A DNA stretch of 64,000 nt from Leifsonia sp. Root227 (GCF_001428745.1 NZ_LMIO01000001.1:458818-522817), one strand, 5' to 3'. Shown: positions 8,200 through 16,779, counted from the stretch's first letter. Numbers and translations: made by a program. Notes: generated from the letters alone by a model not told the origin.

Positions 8200-8918
8200 T
8201 GGTGGTGGTCCTTTCCATTCGGGGTTGAGTTTGTGTGTTGGGCGAACGCGGCGAGGGCAGAGTCGGGATCGACTGCGTCGGCGATGGCCGAACCGACGAC
8301 GAGCACGTCGAAGCCCGCGGCTAGGGCGGGGCCCTGATCGGCGGGAGACAATCGACCCGCGATGCCGACGGCGGCGAAGCCGGCGGCAGTTTCGCCGAGC
8401 TCAGCAATCAGATCAGCGAATGATGGCGAACCGGTCTTCGGCCGATGGATGCATAGTTCGGTCCGCACCGTCGGCGCTTCTGTTGCGGCCAATTCCGCGA
8501 AGTCTGCGAGCGACTTCGGATCGATCCGCGGTCCGATGGTGTCGAGGATTACGCCGGCAGAATATCCGTTGGATGCACGCTCGCGCGCGGCTCCCAGAAT
8601 CCCGCGCCAGGTGGTGTGGTCGATCGCGGCGGCGACGGCTGTCACGATGTCGGCGCCTGCCGAGAATGCTGTGCGCGCGATCCGTTCTCCTGCGTCGCAG
8701 ATTTTGACGTCGACGACGATCTCGGCTCCTGGAGCGATCGTGCGCAATTGACGCACGGCACTCAACCCGGCGGAGAGGACAAGGGGCGTGCCTATCTCGA
8801 GCCGACGCACGCGCTTGGCGACGAGTGTCGTTAGGACCGAGGCGTCTCCGAGGGAGACGAGGTCGAGCGCGAGCTGGATGTGATCCAGCGCGTCGCGCGG
8901 AGTCGGAGAGGATGTCAT
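8196..8918 (-). CDS. 3-hexulose-6-phosphate synthase / KGPDC-like enzyme (OMPDC superfamily)
   Basis: A TIM-barrel enzyme of 240 residues in the orotidine-phosphate-decarboxylase superfamily. QLALDLVSLGDA at the N-terminus and the DxKxxD motif D70-K72-D75 (VDVKICDAGER) are diagnostic, followed by GADIVTAVAAA. The group includes hexulose-6-phosphate synthase (aldol addition of formaldehyde to ribulose-5-P) and 3-keto-L-gulonate-6-P decarboxylase. No SIS-domain hexulose-phosphate isomerase is present, which argues against the formaldehyde pathway. The neighbouring FGGY kinase and TIM-barrel epimerases resemble the kinase/decarboxylase/epimerase set of keto-gulonate (Yia/Ula) routes, so a keto-acid-sugar phosphate decarboxylase is my preferred guess. 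Confidence 0.75.
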   Translation of the reverse strand: MTSSPTPRDALDHIQLALDLVSLGDASVLTTLVAKRVRRLEIGTPLVLSAGLSAVRQLRTIAPGAEIVVDVKICDAGERIARTAFSAGADIVTAVAAAIDHTTWRGILGAARERASNGYSAGVILDTIGPRIDPKSLADFAELAATEAPTVRTELCIHRPKTGSPSFADLIAELGETAAGFAAVGIAGRLSPADQGPALAAGFDVLVVGSAIADAVDPDSALAAFAQHTNSTPNGKDHHQ

Positions 8919-8940
8919 CGTTGGCTTTCCGTTCTTTTGC

Positions 8941-9008
8941 GGGCAGGGCTTGGGAGAATTGTAATCGCACTGCTACATTTAAACTGTAATAACCAAGTAA
9001 CTATTTGT
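8941..9008. promoter_or_regulatory. AT-rich divergent promoter region with TGTAAT repeats
   Basis: The gap between the divergent 8918 (minus) and 9032 (plus) starts is clearly more AT-rich than its surroundings. It contains TGTAAT twice, at about 8960-8965 and 8985-8990. No clean -35/-10 pair can be chosen, but promoters for both genes and a shared operator probably lie here. Confidence 0.35.
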
Positions 9009-9031
9009 TCGCGACAGAGAGGTACGCGGAA

Positions 9032-9973
9032 ATGCGATTCGGAGCATCGATCTGGCCCTGGAAATGGGACCCGCCCTACGCCGAGGCGATCAGGAGAATC
9101 GGCCGGGCAGGCTTCCGCGCAGTCGAGTTGATCGCCTGGGACGACGAAGCCTTCGATGAGTACTACACGCCGGGGGAAGTGCGCCGCCTACGCGGCGTCC
9201 TAGACGGAGAAGGGATGCAGCTTTCGCAGTTTGTTGTGAAGACAGCTGAACTAACGAGTCCCGAGTACGCCAAACGAGCTGAGGCCATCGAAACCTTCAA
9301 GCGTGGGGTCGAGACCGCGGTAGACCTCGGTACTGGAATCATCAACACCGTCGTGCATTACCCCTTCGCGATAGAAATGCCGGCGCTCACAGACCGACCG
9401 CATGTGCAGACATTCGGTAAGCGCCTCCCCGACGGCCTGGACTGGCAGCGCAACTGGGACGAATACATTGCCGGTCTTAGAGCCTGCGCTGCGATCGCCG
9501 AGGACGCAGGTATCAGATACAGCCTGGAGCCCCACCCGTTCCGATACGGCGCGACGACCGATGGTCTTCTACGGGTGCTGGATGCAGTTGACTCGCCAGC
9601 GCTTGGCGTAAACCTGGACCCGAGTCATCTATTTGCGGTCGGTGACCTGCCCAACATCGCTGTCCAGCGGCTCGGGAACAGGGTTTTCCACTGTCACTTC
9701 TCCGATAACGACGGTGAGACCAATGCTCACTGGCGACCGGGGATGGGCAAGATCGCCTGGCCTGACCTACTCACCGCTCTCGTTGAGGTCGGTTTCGACG
9801 GTGTCATCTCGCTCGAGTTCGAAGACGTCCCCGGAGTGTCGCGTGGCGTCGCGCACACTCAAGGCGCGTACAAGCCTCGTGTCGAGGCGGGCCCGGATTT
9901 CGAGGCGGAATACCGGATCGCGCTAGCGAATCTGACTGAACTCGCGATCAGCGCTGGTTTGGCCATCGATTAG
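9032..9973 (+). CDS. Sugar phosphate isomerase/epimerase-like TIM-barrel protein (paralogue 2)
   Basis: Second 313-residue copy of the TIM barrel at 3879, aligned without gaps over at least 270 residues. I start it at 9032 (MRFGASIWPW) rather than upstream in the same frame, because this matches the paralogue and has an AGAGAGG ribosome site. All metal ligands are kept: E166, D196, H222 and E262. Differences concentrate in residues 36-60 and 71-90, which in this fold line the substrate mouth, and in the tail. It heads a run with the lactonase and PfkB kinase. Two diverged copies in one cluster suggest two successive or stereochemically distinct isomerisations rather than redundancy (inference). 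Confidence 0.85.
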   Translation: MRFGASIWPWKWDPPYAEAIRRIGRAGFRAVELIAWDDEAFDEYYTPGEVRRLRGVLDGEGMQLSQFVVKTAELTSPEYAKRAEAIETFKRGVETAVDLGTGIINTVVHYPFAIEMPALTDRPHVQTFGKRLPDGLDWQRNWDEYIAGLRACAAIAEDAGIRYSLEPHPFRYGATTDGLLRVLDAVDSPALGVNLDPSHLFAVGDLPNIAVQRLGNRVFHCHFSDNDGETNAHWRPGMGKIAWPDLLTALVEVGFDGVISLEFEDVPGVSRGVAHTQGAYKPRVEAGPDFEAEYRIALANLTELAISAGLAID

Positions 9974-10018
9974 CTCTGCAGATTTCACAGTCCACACAAC
10001 AAGAAGGTAGCAAAACGC

Positions 10019-11098
10019 ATGTCGGACCACTCCCAAAAACTCTTAATCGGCACCTACACCGAGAAGCTCGCACACGTTGACGGGCACGCCCGAGGAATCA
10101 TGGCCTCGACGTTCACCAACGGTGAAGTGTCAAACCCACGCGCGGTAGCGGAAGTTCGGAACCCGTCATGGTTGACAACGACGGCGGATGGGCGATTTGT
10201 TTACGCAGTTGTTGAAACCGTTGAGTTCGACGGCGAGCCAGGCGGCGGCGCAGCGGCGTACGCGCGTGACACAGAATCCGGCGAGCTCACCCTCCTCAAC
10301 GCTGTACCTTCACTAGGTGTCGAGCCGGCCCACATCGAGGTAGACCCTACGGAAAGATTCGTCCTCGTTGCCAACTATCGCACCGGCTCGGTCTCCGTCT
10401 TCGAGCGCGATCCTGACGGTAGCCTTGGCAGACTAACGGACCACGTGCAGCATGAAGGCTCAAGCGTGCACCCGATTCGCCAGACTGGCCCGCACGCACA
10501 CCAGATCCTCTTCGACCCGCTAAACGGCGACGTATTCGTGCCCGACCTCGGGCTGGACACCGTGTTGGTCTACCGCCTTGATGAAGTAGGCAAACTCACG
10601 GAACGCCTAGACGCTCGCATCACGGTCGCGCCAGGAGCTGGCCCACGCCACTTGGCGTTTCACCGCGACTTAGTGCACCTCTTCTTGCTCAACGAACTCG
10701 ACAGCACACTGGTCGTGCTCCGCCGCGAAGGCGGACGCTTCATCCACACGCACACCACTTCAACACTTCCGGCAGGGGTCACTGACCACAACCAGACAAG
10801 CGCAGTTCGCGTCTCTACGACGGGCCGCTCAGTCCTGGTTTCTAACCGTGGATACGACAGCATCGCGGTGTTCAGATTCGACCCGAGAAAGCACGCCGTG
10901 GAACTGCGCACCGTCGAGCCGACTCGCGGAAAAGAGCCGCGCGATTTCGTGCAGAGCCCGGACGGTGGCGCTATCGTCGTCGGCAACCAGGATTCCGACA
11001 CGATCGTCACGTTTGAATTCGACGAGGAGGCCGCGCAGCTCACCTTCAGCGGACAAGTTGACGCGCCAACCCCAGTCTGCCTGCGATTCGTCTCGTGA
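10019..11098 (+). CDS. Lactonase, 7-bladed beta-propeller (6-phosphogluconolactonase-like)
   Basis: A 359-residue protein of the Pgl/YbhE lactonase family, which opens sugar lactones to the acids. Family features are LIGTYTEK at the N-terminus, VEPAHIEVDPTERFVLVANY (blade 2-3), TGPHAHQILFDP with the propeller-face histidines, and AGPRHLAFH. No export signal, so cytoplasmic. It follows the second TIM barrel by 45 nt with an AGAAGG ribosome site, and its stop overlaps the GTG of the PfkB kinase gene. A sugar oxidase yielding a lactone would need such an enzyme, which ties it to the GMC oxidase of this cluster. A decayed relative lies at 42985. Confidence 0.88.
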   Translation: MSDHSQKLLIGTYTEKLAHVDGHARGIMASTFTNGEVSNPRAVAEVRNPSWLTTTADGRFVYAVVETVEFDGEPGGGAAAYARDTESGELTLLNAVPSLGVEPAHIEVDPTERFVLVANYRTGSVSVFERDPDGSLGRLTDHVQHEGSSVHPIRQTGPHAHQILFDPLNGDVFVPDLGLDTVLVYRLDEVGKLTERLDARITVAPGAGPRHLAFHRDLVHLFLLNELDSTLVVLRREGGRFIHTHTTSTLPAGVTDHNQTSAVRVSTTGRSVLVSNRGYDSIAVFRFDPRKHAVELRTVEPTRGKEPRDFVQSPDGGAIVVGNQDSDTIVTFEFDEEAAQLTFSGQVDAPTPVCLRFVS

Positions 11099-12030
11099 CC
11101 AGCCAGCGGGGAACCGCAGCCCGCGACGATCGTCTCCTCGTTGTCGGCGAAGCACTAGTCGACATAGTGCAGAGTGCCAGCGAAACGAGAAAGTCGCCAG
11201 GCGGTTCCCCCATGAACGTAGCCGTGGCAGCAGCACGACTTCGAATCGCAACCGACGCGTATCTGTCGGGTGTGGGCAGTGACGACGACGGGACACTGAT
11301 CCGACAGCATCTGCAATCAGCGGGAGTCTCTCTCGTTGGCGCTTCAGAGACCATTTCGCCCACGTCATCGGCTCACGCCCGCATCCTGGCTGACGGATCT
11401 GCGAGCTACCAGTTCGATGTCTCCACGGAACTGCCACCGATGCGGTCGATTTCGCCGCCCGCGATACTCCATCTGGGCTCGATCGGCGCGTTCGTCGAGC
11501 CTGGTGCGAGCCAAGCGTTGTCGTTGTTGCGCGACCTGCCCGACGCTGTTGTGACGCTCGATCCGAATGTGCGCCCCGCCATAATGGGTGACCCCGAGAG
11601 AGCACGCCGGATCGTCAGCAACATTGTGGAGCGAGCGGACATCGTAAAACTGAGCGATGAAGATGCTTCCTGGCTTTACCCCGACATGACCCATGCGGCG
11701 CTAGCAAGCTTTCTGATCTCCGAAGGCGCTTCGTTGGTCGCAATCACCCGTGGGGCTCAGGGGTGTTCGCTCTACTCAACTCTGGGTCATCTCGATCTCA
11801 GGTCGCCTCGTGTAGCTGTGATTGACACCATAGGCGCTGGTGACACCTTCATGGCCGCTTTGCTCGCTCGGATAATTCACCGAGGGTGGATCGAGATCCT
11901 CCGATCGCGATCTCTTTCACTTGAAATGGTCAGGGATCTCGGAACTTTCGCAGCGCGTGGAGCCGCAATCACCGTGTCGCGGCAGGGATGCGATCCGCCA
12001 ACCGCTGCCGAGATGGGTGAATGGTTCTGA
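11095..12030 (+). CDS. PfkB-family carbohydrate kinase
   Basis: A ribokinase-superfamily kinase of 311 residues starting at a GTG overlapping the lactonase stop (GTGA). The N-terminal signature is VVGEALVDIVQSA with SPGGSPMNVAVAAARL for sugar binding, as in fructokinases and 2-keto-3-deoxygluconate kinases. The C-terminal signature DTIGAGDTFMAALLA contains the catalytic Asp and the anion hole. It probably phosphorylates the opened or isomerised sugar product of the preceding genes. Codon use looks less GC-rich here than in the operons after 27600, as for its lactonase neighbour. Confidence 0.88.
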   Translation: MTSQRGTAARDDRLLVVGEALVDIVQSASETRKSPGGSPMNVAVAAARLRIATDAYLSGVGSDDDGTLIRQHLQSAGVSLVGASETISPTSSAHARILADGSASYQFDVSTELPPMRSISPPAILHLGSIGAFVEPGASQALSLLRDLPDAVVTLDPNVRPAIMGDPERARRIVSNIVERADIVKLSDEDASWLYPDMTHAALASFLISEGASLVAITRGAQGCSLYSTLGHLDLRSPRVAVIDTIGAGDTFMAALLARIIHRGWIEILRSRSLSLEMVRDLGTFAARGAAITVSRQGCDPPTAAEMGEWF

Positions 12031-12036
12031 CTCTGC

Positions 12037-12123
12037 CGCAAGGCTGGCTGAACGTGTGCCTGGCCGCTCGGCACCGCTGTCAGTTCGGGTGCGTCCATTG
12101 TATTTAGAGGGTACAGATCCCGC
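12037..12123 (-). pseudogene. Remnant of a DeoR-family gene start
   Basis: This stretch aligns base by base with the 5' end and upstream sequence of the intact DeoR gene (22792-22880). Both contain, in plus orientation, a GCACCGCTG...TCGGGTGC.TCCAT core. Translated on the minus strand it gives MDAPELT and, after a one-base deletion, DSGAERPGTRSAS, against MDAPDTGSGAERPETRSAA in the intact gene. Only about 25 codons and some promoter sequence survive. It is the trace of a second DeoR regulator that once lay beside the kinase gene. Confidence 0.65.
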
Positions 12124-12695
12124 TGCGTGCAATTGGGTGGGTATGGCTCCCAGCTGTCTGGGCTCCGTGGAACCCACCGGGCGCGGCCGCCTGACCTAGC
12201 TCGCGTCGGACGCGCAGTCGCCTCGACTGTCAGGTCGCTCTGCGGTAATGCGGCCGACGTCAAGGTAGCCCGAGCCTCGTCAACTGTCGCATCGAGTCGA
12301 CACTGTGCCTTATGTCAATACGGGCGGCCTACGTTGGGCTCGAAGGTGCAATCGAGCCATCGAAACGAAGCTAAAGCCTCGGCGCTCGTGGACCAATTCC
12401 GCCGAGATGCGTTGCATATGAGCTGAGCCTCGCGCCGAAGGTACGGCCGATTCGTCTGGCGCGAACGCACCACACGGTCCGCTGCTTCAAGCGAATCGGA
12501 CACGAAGCGTAGCCAAAGGTTGCAGGACTGTTTGCGTGATCAGTGAAGAATCGGCTCATGACCCCAGTTGATCGCCTTGCTCAATACGCTGCCGATTGCA
12601 CGGGTCCGGACGCCTGCATACGCTAAGCGGGAATCGCTTTCCGAATACTGACCAGCTGTATTCGGGACGATGCCACTATGTGCGAAGGGGAACCA
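12124..12695. other. Intergenic stretch without recognisable gene
   Basis: About 570 nt between the DeoR remnant and the 2-hydroxyacid dehydrogenase gene. Open frames here are short and match nothing I recognise on either strand. It probably contains the promoter for the gene at 12696; otherwise I read it as decayed sequence. Confidence 0.4.
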
Positions 12696-13682
12696 ATGAC
12701 GCGTCCGAGTCTGCTTCTCGATCTCAGTCCAGAGCTCGAGCACGATCTGTTCGATTCGGCCACGCTGGCCAGGCTCGATCGGGTGGCTGACGTCCAGCGG
12801 GCGTCGACCTCAAGGGTCCCTGAGCAGAAGCGTCTCGAGGCGGACATTCTGGTAACCGGTTGGGGGTCCGCGGCGCTGCCTGCAACGCTTGACAGAGGGG
12901 ATCATCTCAAACTCGTTGCTCACAGTGCTGGTACGGTCAGGTGGTTGGTGCCGAAGACGCTCGTCGCCGACGGCGTGCGCGTCACGCAGGCCGCTGCCGG
13001 CATGGCCACGAGTGTCGCCGAGTTGGCCCTGTTCTTCACGCAATCACTGCTGCGCACGCTGTACGGGGTCGATCGAGCGATGGTGCGCGGCGATTGGGAA
13101 GGTGCGCTCGGATATGGCCTGGGGCGAACCGTTGCAGGCACCCGGATCGGTGTCATCGGAGCCAGCCGCGTCGGACGCTCATATATCGAACTCGTAACGG
13201 CCTTAGGCGCCGAGGTCGTCGTCTCCGATCCGTATTTGCATCCGTCTGAGGCGAGGGAGATGGGTGTGGAACTGATCGATCTCGATGATCTGCTTGCCAC
13301 CTGCCCTGTCGTTGCGCTTCACGCTCCTGTCACCCATGAGACGCGGGGAATGCTCACCGCCGAGCGGTTCGCCCTCTTGTCCGATGGAGCAGTCTTCGTG
13401 AATACGGCGCGCTCAGCGATCATTGACTCGGCGGCGCTGGTGGCCGAGTTGCGCTCCGGGCGCATCAGCGCGGCGCTCGATGTGTTCGATGTCGAGCCGC
13501 TTCCTGCCGGTGATCCTTTGTGGTCTTTGCCCAACGTTATGTTGACGCCGCACATTGGCGCGGTTACGACCCATTCGCGGCGAACCCAGGGGGCCATTGT
13601 GGTCGAGGAGATCGAGCGGTTCGCTTCGGGGATTGGCCTGCGCTTCGAAGTGAACGAAGCGAACTATGACCGGTTGGCGTGA
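12696..13682 (+). CDS. D-isomer-specific 2-hydroxyacid dehydrogenase family protein
   Basis: An NAD-dependent 2-hydroxyacid dehydrogenase of 328 residues. The start at 12696 follows an AAGGGG ribosome site; an in-frame ATG at 12678 is less well placed. The dinucleotide fold has IGVIGASRVGRSYIEL (a G-x-x-G-x-V-G type loop), and the catalytic triad is seen as Arg in FVNTARSAIID, Glu in DVFDVEPLPAGDP and His in LTPHIGA. Such enzymes reduce 2-oxo acids or oxidise 2-hydroxy acids, for example glyoxylate, hydroxypyruvate and sugar-derived acids. It overlaps the end of the convergent YesL-like gene by 19 nt. Substrate unknown. Confidence 0.87.
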   Translation: MTRPSLLLDLSPELEHDLFDSATLARLDRVADVQRASTSRVPEQKRLEADILVTGWGSAALPATLDRGDHLKLVAHSAGTVRWLVPKTLVADGVRVTQAAAGMATSVAELALFFTQSLLRTLYGVDRAMVRGDWEGALGYGLGRTVAGTRIGVIGASRVGRSYIELVTALGAEVVVSDPYLHPSEAREMGVELIDLDDLLATCPVVALHAPVTHETRGMLTAERFALLSDGAVFVNTARSAIIDSAALVAELRSGRISAALDVFDVEPLPAGDPLWSLPNVMLTPHIGAVTTHSRRTQGAIVVEEIERFASGIGLRFEVNEANYDRLA

Positions 13683-14272
13683 TCCCCTGGAAGCGGCGAA
13701 ACGCGGCGCTCGCACAGCGTCCACAAGACAATCGCGGCGGGTGCGAGCCCCGCTCCGATAATGAGCGCAGGTAGGAAGTAGGCAGCCAGAGCGAGCCAGG
13801 TCACGAACAGCACGAGGCCCCAGAGCACCCGACCTGATCTATGCAGGAGTGCCTCCGCCGCCATCCCCACCCATTTCCGCCACGCAGCGCGGTCGACAGT
13901 GCGTTCTGCGTCGGCCGCCCAGAGAAACGCCAGCCAGAAGGCAAGGCCCATCCCGGCCAGGCAGACAAGCATGATCATCGCGACCGTGCCGAGCCACGGG
14001 CCGGTCGAGTACCAGAACGGAATCCCGACCGCTAGACCCAGTGTGACCAGGGGGACCGCGAGTCCCACCGGCCACGCCGACCGCCATGCCGCAGCGAACT
14101 CGCGAGTGAACTGCCGCGCACCGGTCTTTCCGCCGCTGCGTAGGTCGCCGAGCTGACGCTGCAGCGCGATCGCAGCCGGCGCAGACGTTACGACGGGAAT
14201 CGAATAGACAACGAAGAGCAGCTCGAGTATCAGTGCATTGCCGATGGTGTCCAACCAATTCAATACTCTCAT
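13664..14272 (-). CDS. YesL-like membrane protein (DUF624)
   Basis: A 202-residue integral membrane protein starting at MRVLNWLDTIGN, with GGAGA upstream. The first segment LELLFVVYSIPVVTSAPAAIA matches the family signature of DUF624/YesL proteins, and hydrophobic stretches follow at roughly residues 70-90, 100-125 and 150-185. YesL-like proteins sit beside carbohydrate ABC transporters and are thought to assist uptake; their molecular role is not established. Here it is divergent from the solute-binding protein at 14466, in agreement with that link. A longer upstream frame to 14566 is discarded because it crosses the intergenic promoter. Confidence 0.75.
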   Translation of the reverse strand: MRVLNWLDTIGNALILELLFVVYSIPVVTSAPAAIALQRQLGDLRSGGKTGARQFTREFAAAWRSAWPVGLAVPLVTLGLAVGIPFWYSTGPWLGTVAMIMLVCLAGMGLAFWLAFLWAADAERTVDRAAWRKWVGMAAEALLHRSGRVLWGLVLFVTWLALAAYFLPALIIGAGLAPAAIVLWTLCERRVSPLPGDHANRS

Positions 14273-14415
14273 CGGTCTCCGTTGATCGTCCGGACAGAAA
14301 TATCCGTACCTACTCAACCATGACAAAAACAGCTTCGCTTCGAAACGGACTCCAACCGTGCATCCTCCGGATCCGAGTGTCCATTGCCGAACGCAATCAG
14401 TCCGGCTGGAATGTA

Positions 14416-14427
14416 GAAAGCGCTTAC
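14416..14427. promoter_or_regulatory. LacI-type operator upstream of the ABC transporter
   Basis: GAAAGCGCTTAC, with a central palindrome AAGCGCTT around the CG step typical of LacI/GalR-family operators, lies 39 nt before the lipoprotein ATG. The LacI-type regulator at 22915 is the nearest candidate to bind it. Confidence 0.5.
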
Positions 14428-14465
14428 CCGCATGGGCGGGAAGGCTGACAAGGAGGTCACACAGC

Positions 14466-15746
14466 ATGAAGAAGAGACTCGGCTTCACGGCTATCGCCGT
14501 AGCCGCCGCTCTCGCTCTGGCTGGATGCTCGGGAAATTCGAGTAACCCAGCTGCGACCGGCGACAAGAATCAGACCGGAACCATTCGTGTACTCGTCGCG
14601 AACTTCCCGGCGAACAATGTCGGTCAGTCGGTGTTCGGCAAGATCGTTGACATCTTTCACAAGTCGTACCCGAAGATCAAGGTTGAGTCGGACTTCGTGC
14701 CGTACGACAGCCTGAACCAGAAGATTTCCACATCACTCGCGTCTGGTCAGAACTACGACGTGATCAGCGCCGGCATCGGTTGGGTGCAACCGCTCGCCGA
14801 TCTCGGCGCCATCCAGAGCCTCACCAAGCTCGGTGTCACCGAAGACACCCTGAAGAAGACGGTGTACCCCAGCTTCGTTGACCCGATGTTGTACGACAAC
14901 GACGTTTACGCAGTGCCCGTCGTCGCCAATCCGCGCGTGCTCGCTTATAGCAAGAGCGCATTCGAGAAGGCGGGCCTTGATCCCAACAAGGCGCCGCAGA
15001 CACTGGACGAATTGCGTTCCGATGCGAAGAAGCTCACCATCCGCGACGCTTCCGGTGCGATCACCCAGACCGGCTTCGACTTCTGGGCGCCGCCCAGCAA
15101 CTACCGCCAGCAGTTCGTGGCCTTCATGGGTGCCTTGGGTGCTCAGGAGTTCACCAAAGGCAAGCCCACGTTCGCAGGAAGCGAGGGTCAGGATGCGCTC
15201 ACGCTGATCCACGACATGGTGTCGGTCGACAAGTCCTCCACATACGGTTACCAGAACTCCGCGAAGACGGCGCTGGTTACGACGGGTGAGGCAGCGATGG
15301 GCTTCGCGGGCCCCTACGTGGACTGCGGCACCGGCGAGGGTGGCATCGGCGACAAGTGCAAGGACCTCGTCTACTTCAACCTCAAAGACAAGAAGGAGGT
15401 CGAATATGTGGGCGGTCGTATCGCGGCCATCGGCGAAGGATCGAAATACACGGATGCCGACCTCGCCATGCTGAAAGCGTTCCAGGACCCCACGATCCAG
15501 GAAGAGATCTCCAAGATCGATGTCGGTGTTCCCGTCAACAAGGATGCTGGGGACAGCGCCTTCGTGATGTCGAACCCCGCCTCATCGTTCGCGTTCGCGA
15601 ACCTCGACAAGGGCGTCTTCGAATACGGTGGCCCAACGTTCCTCGACTTCCGAGCCAAGTTCGGACCTTCGCTCGACCAGGTCATCCTGGGCAAGGCTGA
15701 TGCGAAGCCCACACTCGAAGCGCTCAAGAAGGTCGCTGAAGGCTAA
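14466..15746 (+). CDS. Sugar ABC transporter solute-binding lipoprotein (CUT1 type)
   Basis: An extracellular solute-binding protein of 426 residues. The N-terminus has KKR, a hydrophobic helix and the lipobox LAGC with the acylated Cys at residue 21, so it is a membrane-anchored lipoprotein. The mature part has the family-1 pattern (TIRVLVANFPAN; KIDVGVPVN near the end). The ATG at 14466 follows AAGGAGG. It supplies the two permeases downstream; a strong hairpin at 15761 separates it from them. The downstream isomerase and DUF2264 genes suggest an oligosaccharide or glycan fragment as cargo. No ATPase gene accompanies the set, so a shared ATPase (MsiK-like in actinobacteria) is probably used. 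Confidence 0.9.
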   Translation: MKKRLGFTAIAVAAALALAGCSGNSSNPAATGDKNQTGTIRVLVANFPANNVGQSVFGKIVDIFHKSYPKIKVESDFVPYDSLNQKISTSLASGQNYDVISAGIGWVQPLADLGAIQSLTKLGVTEDTLKKTVYPSFVDPMLYDNDVYAVPVVANPRVLAYSKSAFEKAGLDPNKAPQTLDELRSDAKKLTIRDASGAITQTGFDFWAPPSNYRQQFVAFMGALGAQEFTKGKPTFAGSEGQDALTLIHDMVSVDKSSTYGYQNSAKTALVTTGEAAMGFAGPYVDCGTGEGGIGDKCKDLVYFNLKDKKEVEYVGGRIAAIGEGSKYTDADLAMLKAFQDPTIQEEISKIDVGVPVNKDAGDSAFVMSNPASSFAFANLDKGVFEYGGPTFLDFRAKFGPSLDQVILGKADAKPTLEALKKVAEG

Positions 15747-15760
15747 GTCCCTACCCTAGT

Positions 15761-15791
15761 CGCGGGCGGCGCGGTTCTCCGGCCGCCCGCG
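15761..15791 (+). terminator. Intercistronic hairpin after the solute-binding protein gene
   Basis: Perfect 10-bp stem CGCGGGCGGC / GCCGCCCGCG with an 11-nt loop between the lipoprotein stop and the first permease start. Hairpins here commonly protect or partly terminate the transcript, so that the binding protein is made in excess over the permeases. Confidence 0.65.
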
Positions 15792-15825
15792 GCACTGTTC
15801 TCATCGGACTCGAAGGAGAGATCAC

Positions 15826-16779
15826 GTGACGACGACCATACCCACAGTGTCACTCACGGCGGGCAGCCGAGGGGGGCGCCCGCGATCACGAGCCCCGCAC
15901 AAACTGTCCGGCGTCTCACGCGCGAAGGCCAGGGCCGGTTGGGTGCTCCTGATCCCCGCGCTCATCCACTCAGTAATCTTCATGGCCGTGCCGACCGTCA
16001 TCGTCGTGGTGCTCGGGTTCACCGATGCGCGTGTCGTCGGCCGGGGCGACTGGGTGTGGCTCGGAAACTACATCAAGCTCTTCCAAGACGACACATTCCG
16101 AACAGCGCTCCTCAACACGTTCGCGTACACCCTCGTCGTCGTGCCCGTAGGCATGGCTGTAGCCCTGCTGATCGCGATCGGGCTGAATGTTCAGATCCGT
16201 GCGCGGGGTCTCTTCCGCACCCTGTTCTACATCCCCGTTGTGACCTCCGCTGTGGCCGTCTCCACGGTCTGGCTTTGGATCTACAACCCGTCCAGCGGCC
16301 TCGCGAACGAGGTGCTCGCATTCTTCGGCATCGGTCGCTCCGGCTGGCTCACCGACCCCGACATCGCCCTTCCCGCGCTGATGGTCATCGGAGTATGGCA
16401 AGGCCTAGGCGCAAAGATGATCATCTATCTTGCAGCGCTGCAAGGCGTCTCGCAGGAACTGATCGAAGCCGCCCGACTCGACGGCGCGAACAGGTGGCAG
16501 CTCTTCTGGAACGTGACATGGCCTGCGCTGCGGCCCGTGCAATTCTTCGTTCTCGTGACCTCGATCGCCGGTTCGTTTCAGGTGTTCGACCTCGTATATG
16601 TCATGACGCAGGGTGGCCCGGCCAATGCCACCAATGTCCTCACCTTCGACATCTTCACCAACGCATTCTCCCGTCTGCAGATCGGTTACGCCTCGGCGGA
16701 GACCGTCATCATGTTCGTCTTCGTCGGCATCATGATCTATCTCGGGCGTCTCACCCAGCGCGATCGCAAGGAGCTCTGA
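15826..16779 (+). CDS. Sugar ABC transporter permease 1 (MalF-type)
   Basis: A 317-residue inner-membrane permease with about six transmembrane helices (first at roughly 38-60, WVLLIPALIHSVIFMAVPT). The GTG start has AAGGAGAG upstream. The EAA loop that docks the ATPase is clear: EAARLDGANRWQLFWNVTWP. It pairs with the permease at 16779; its TGA overlaps the next ATG by one base (TGATG). Works with the lipoprotein at 14466 to import a carbohydrate. Confidence 0.92.
   Translation: MTTTIPTVSLTAGSRGGRPRSRAPHKLSGVSRAKARAGWVLLIPALIHSVIFMAVPTVIVVVLGFTDARVVGRGDWVWLGNYIKLFQDDTFRTALLNTFAYTLVVVPVGMAVALLIAIGLNVQIRARGLFRTLFYIPVVTSAVAVSTVWLWIYNPSSGLANEVLAFFGIGRSGWLTDPDIALPALMVIGVWQGLGAKMIIYLAALQGVSQELIEAARLDGANRWQLFWNVTWPALRPVQFFVLVTSIAGSFQVFDLVYVMTQGGPANATNVLTFDIFTNAFSRLQIGYASAETVIMFVFVGIMIYLGRLTQRDRKEL

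Noticed and set aside
3879..9973. C-glycoside deglycosidase (two-subunit) assignment for the TIM barrels
   Set aside because: The small partner subunit expected beside the large one was not found anywhere in the window, so the name is not applied.
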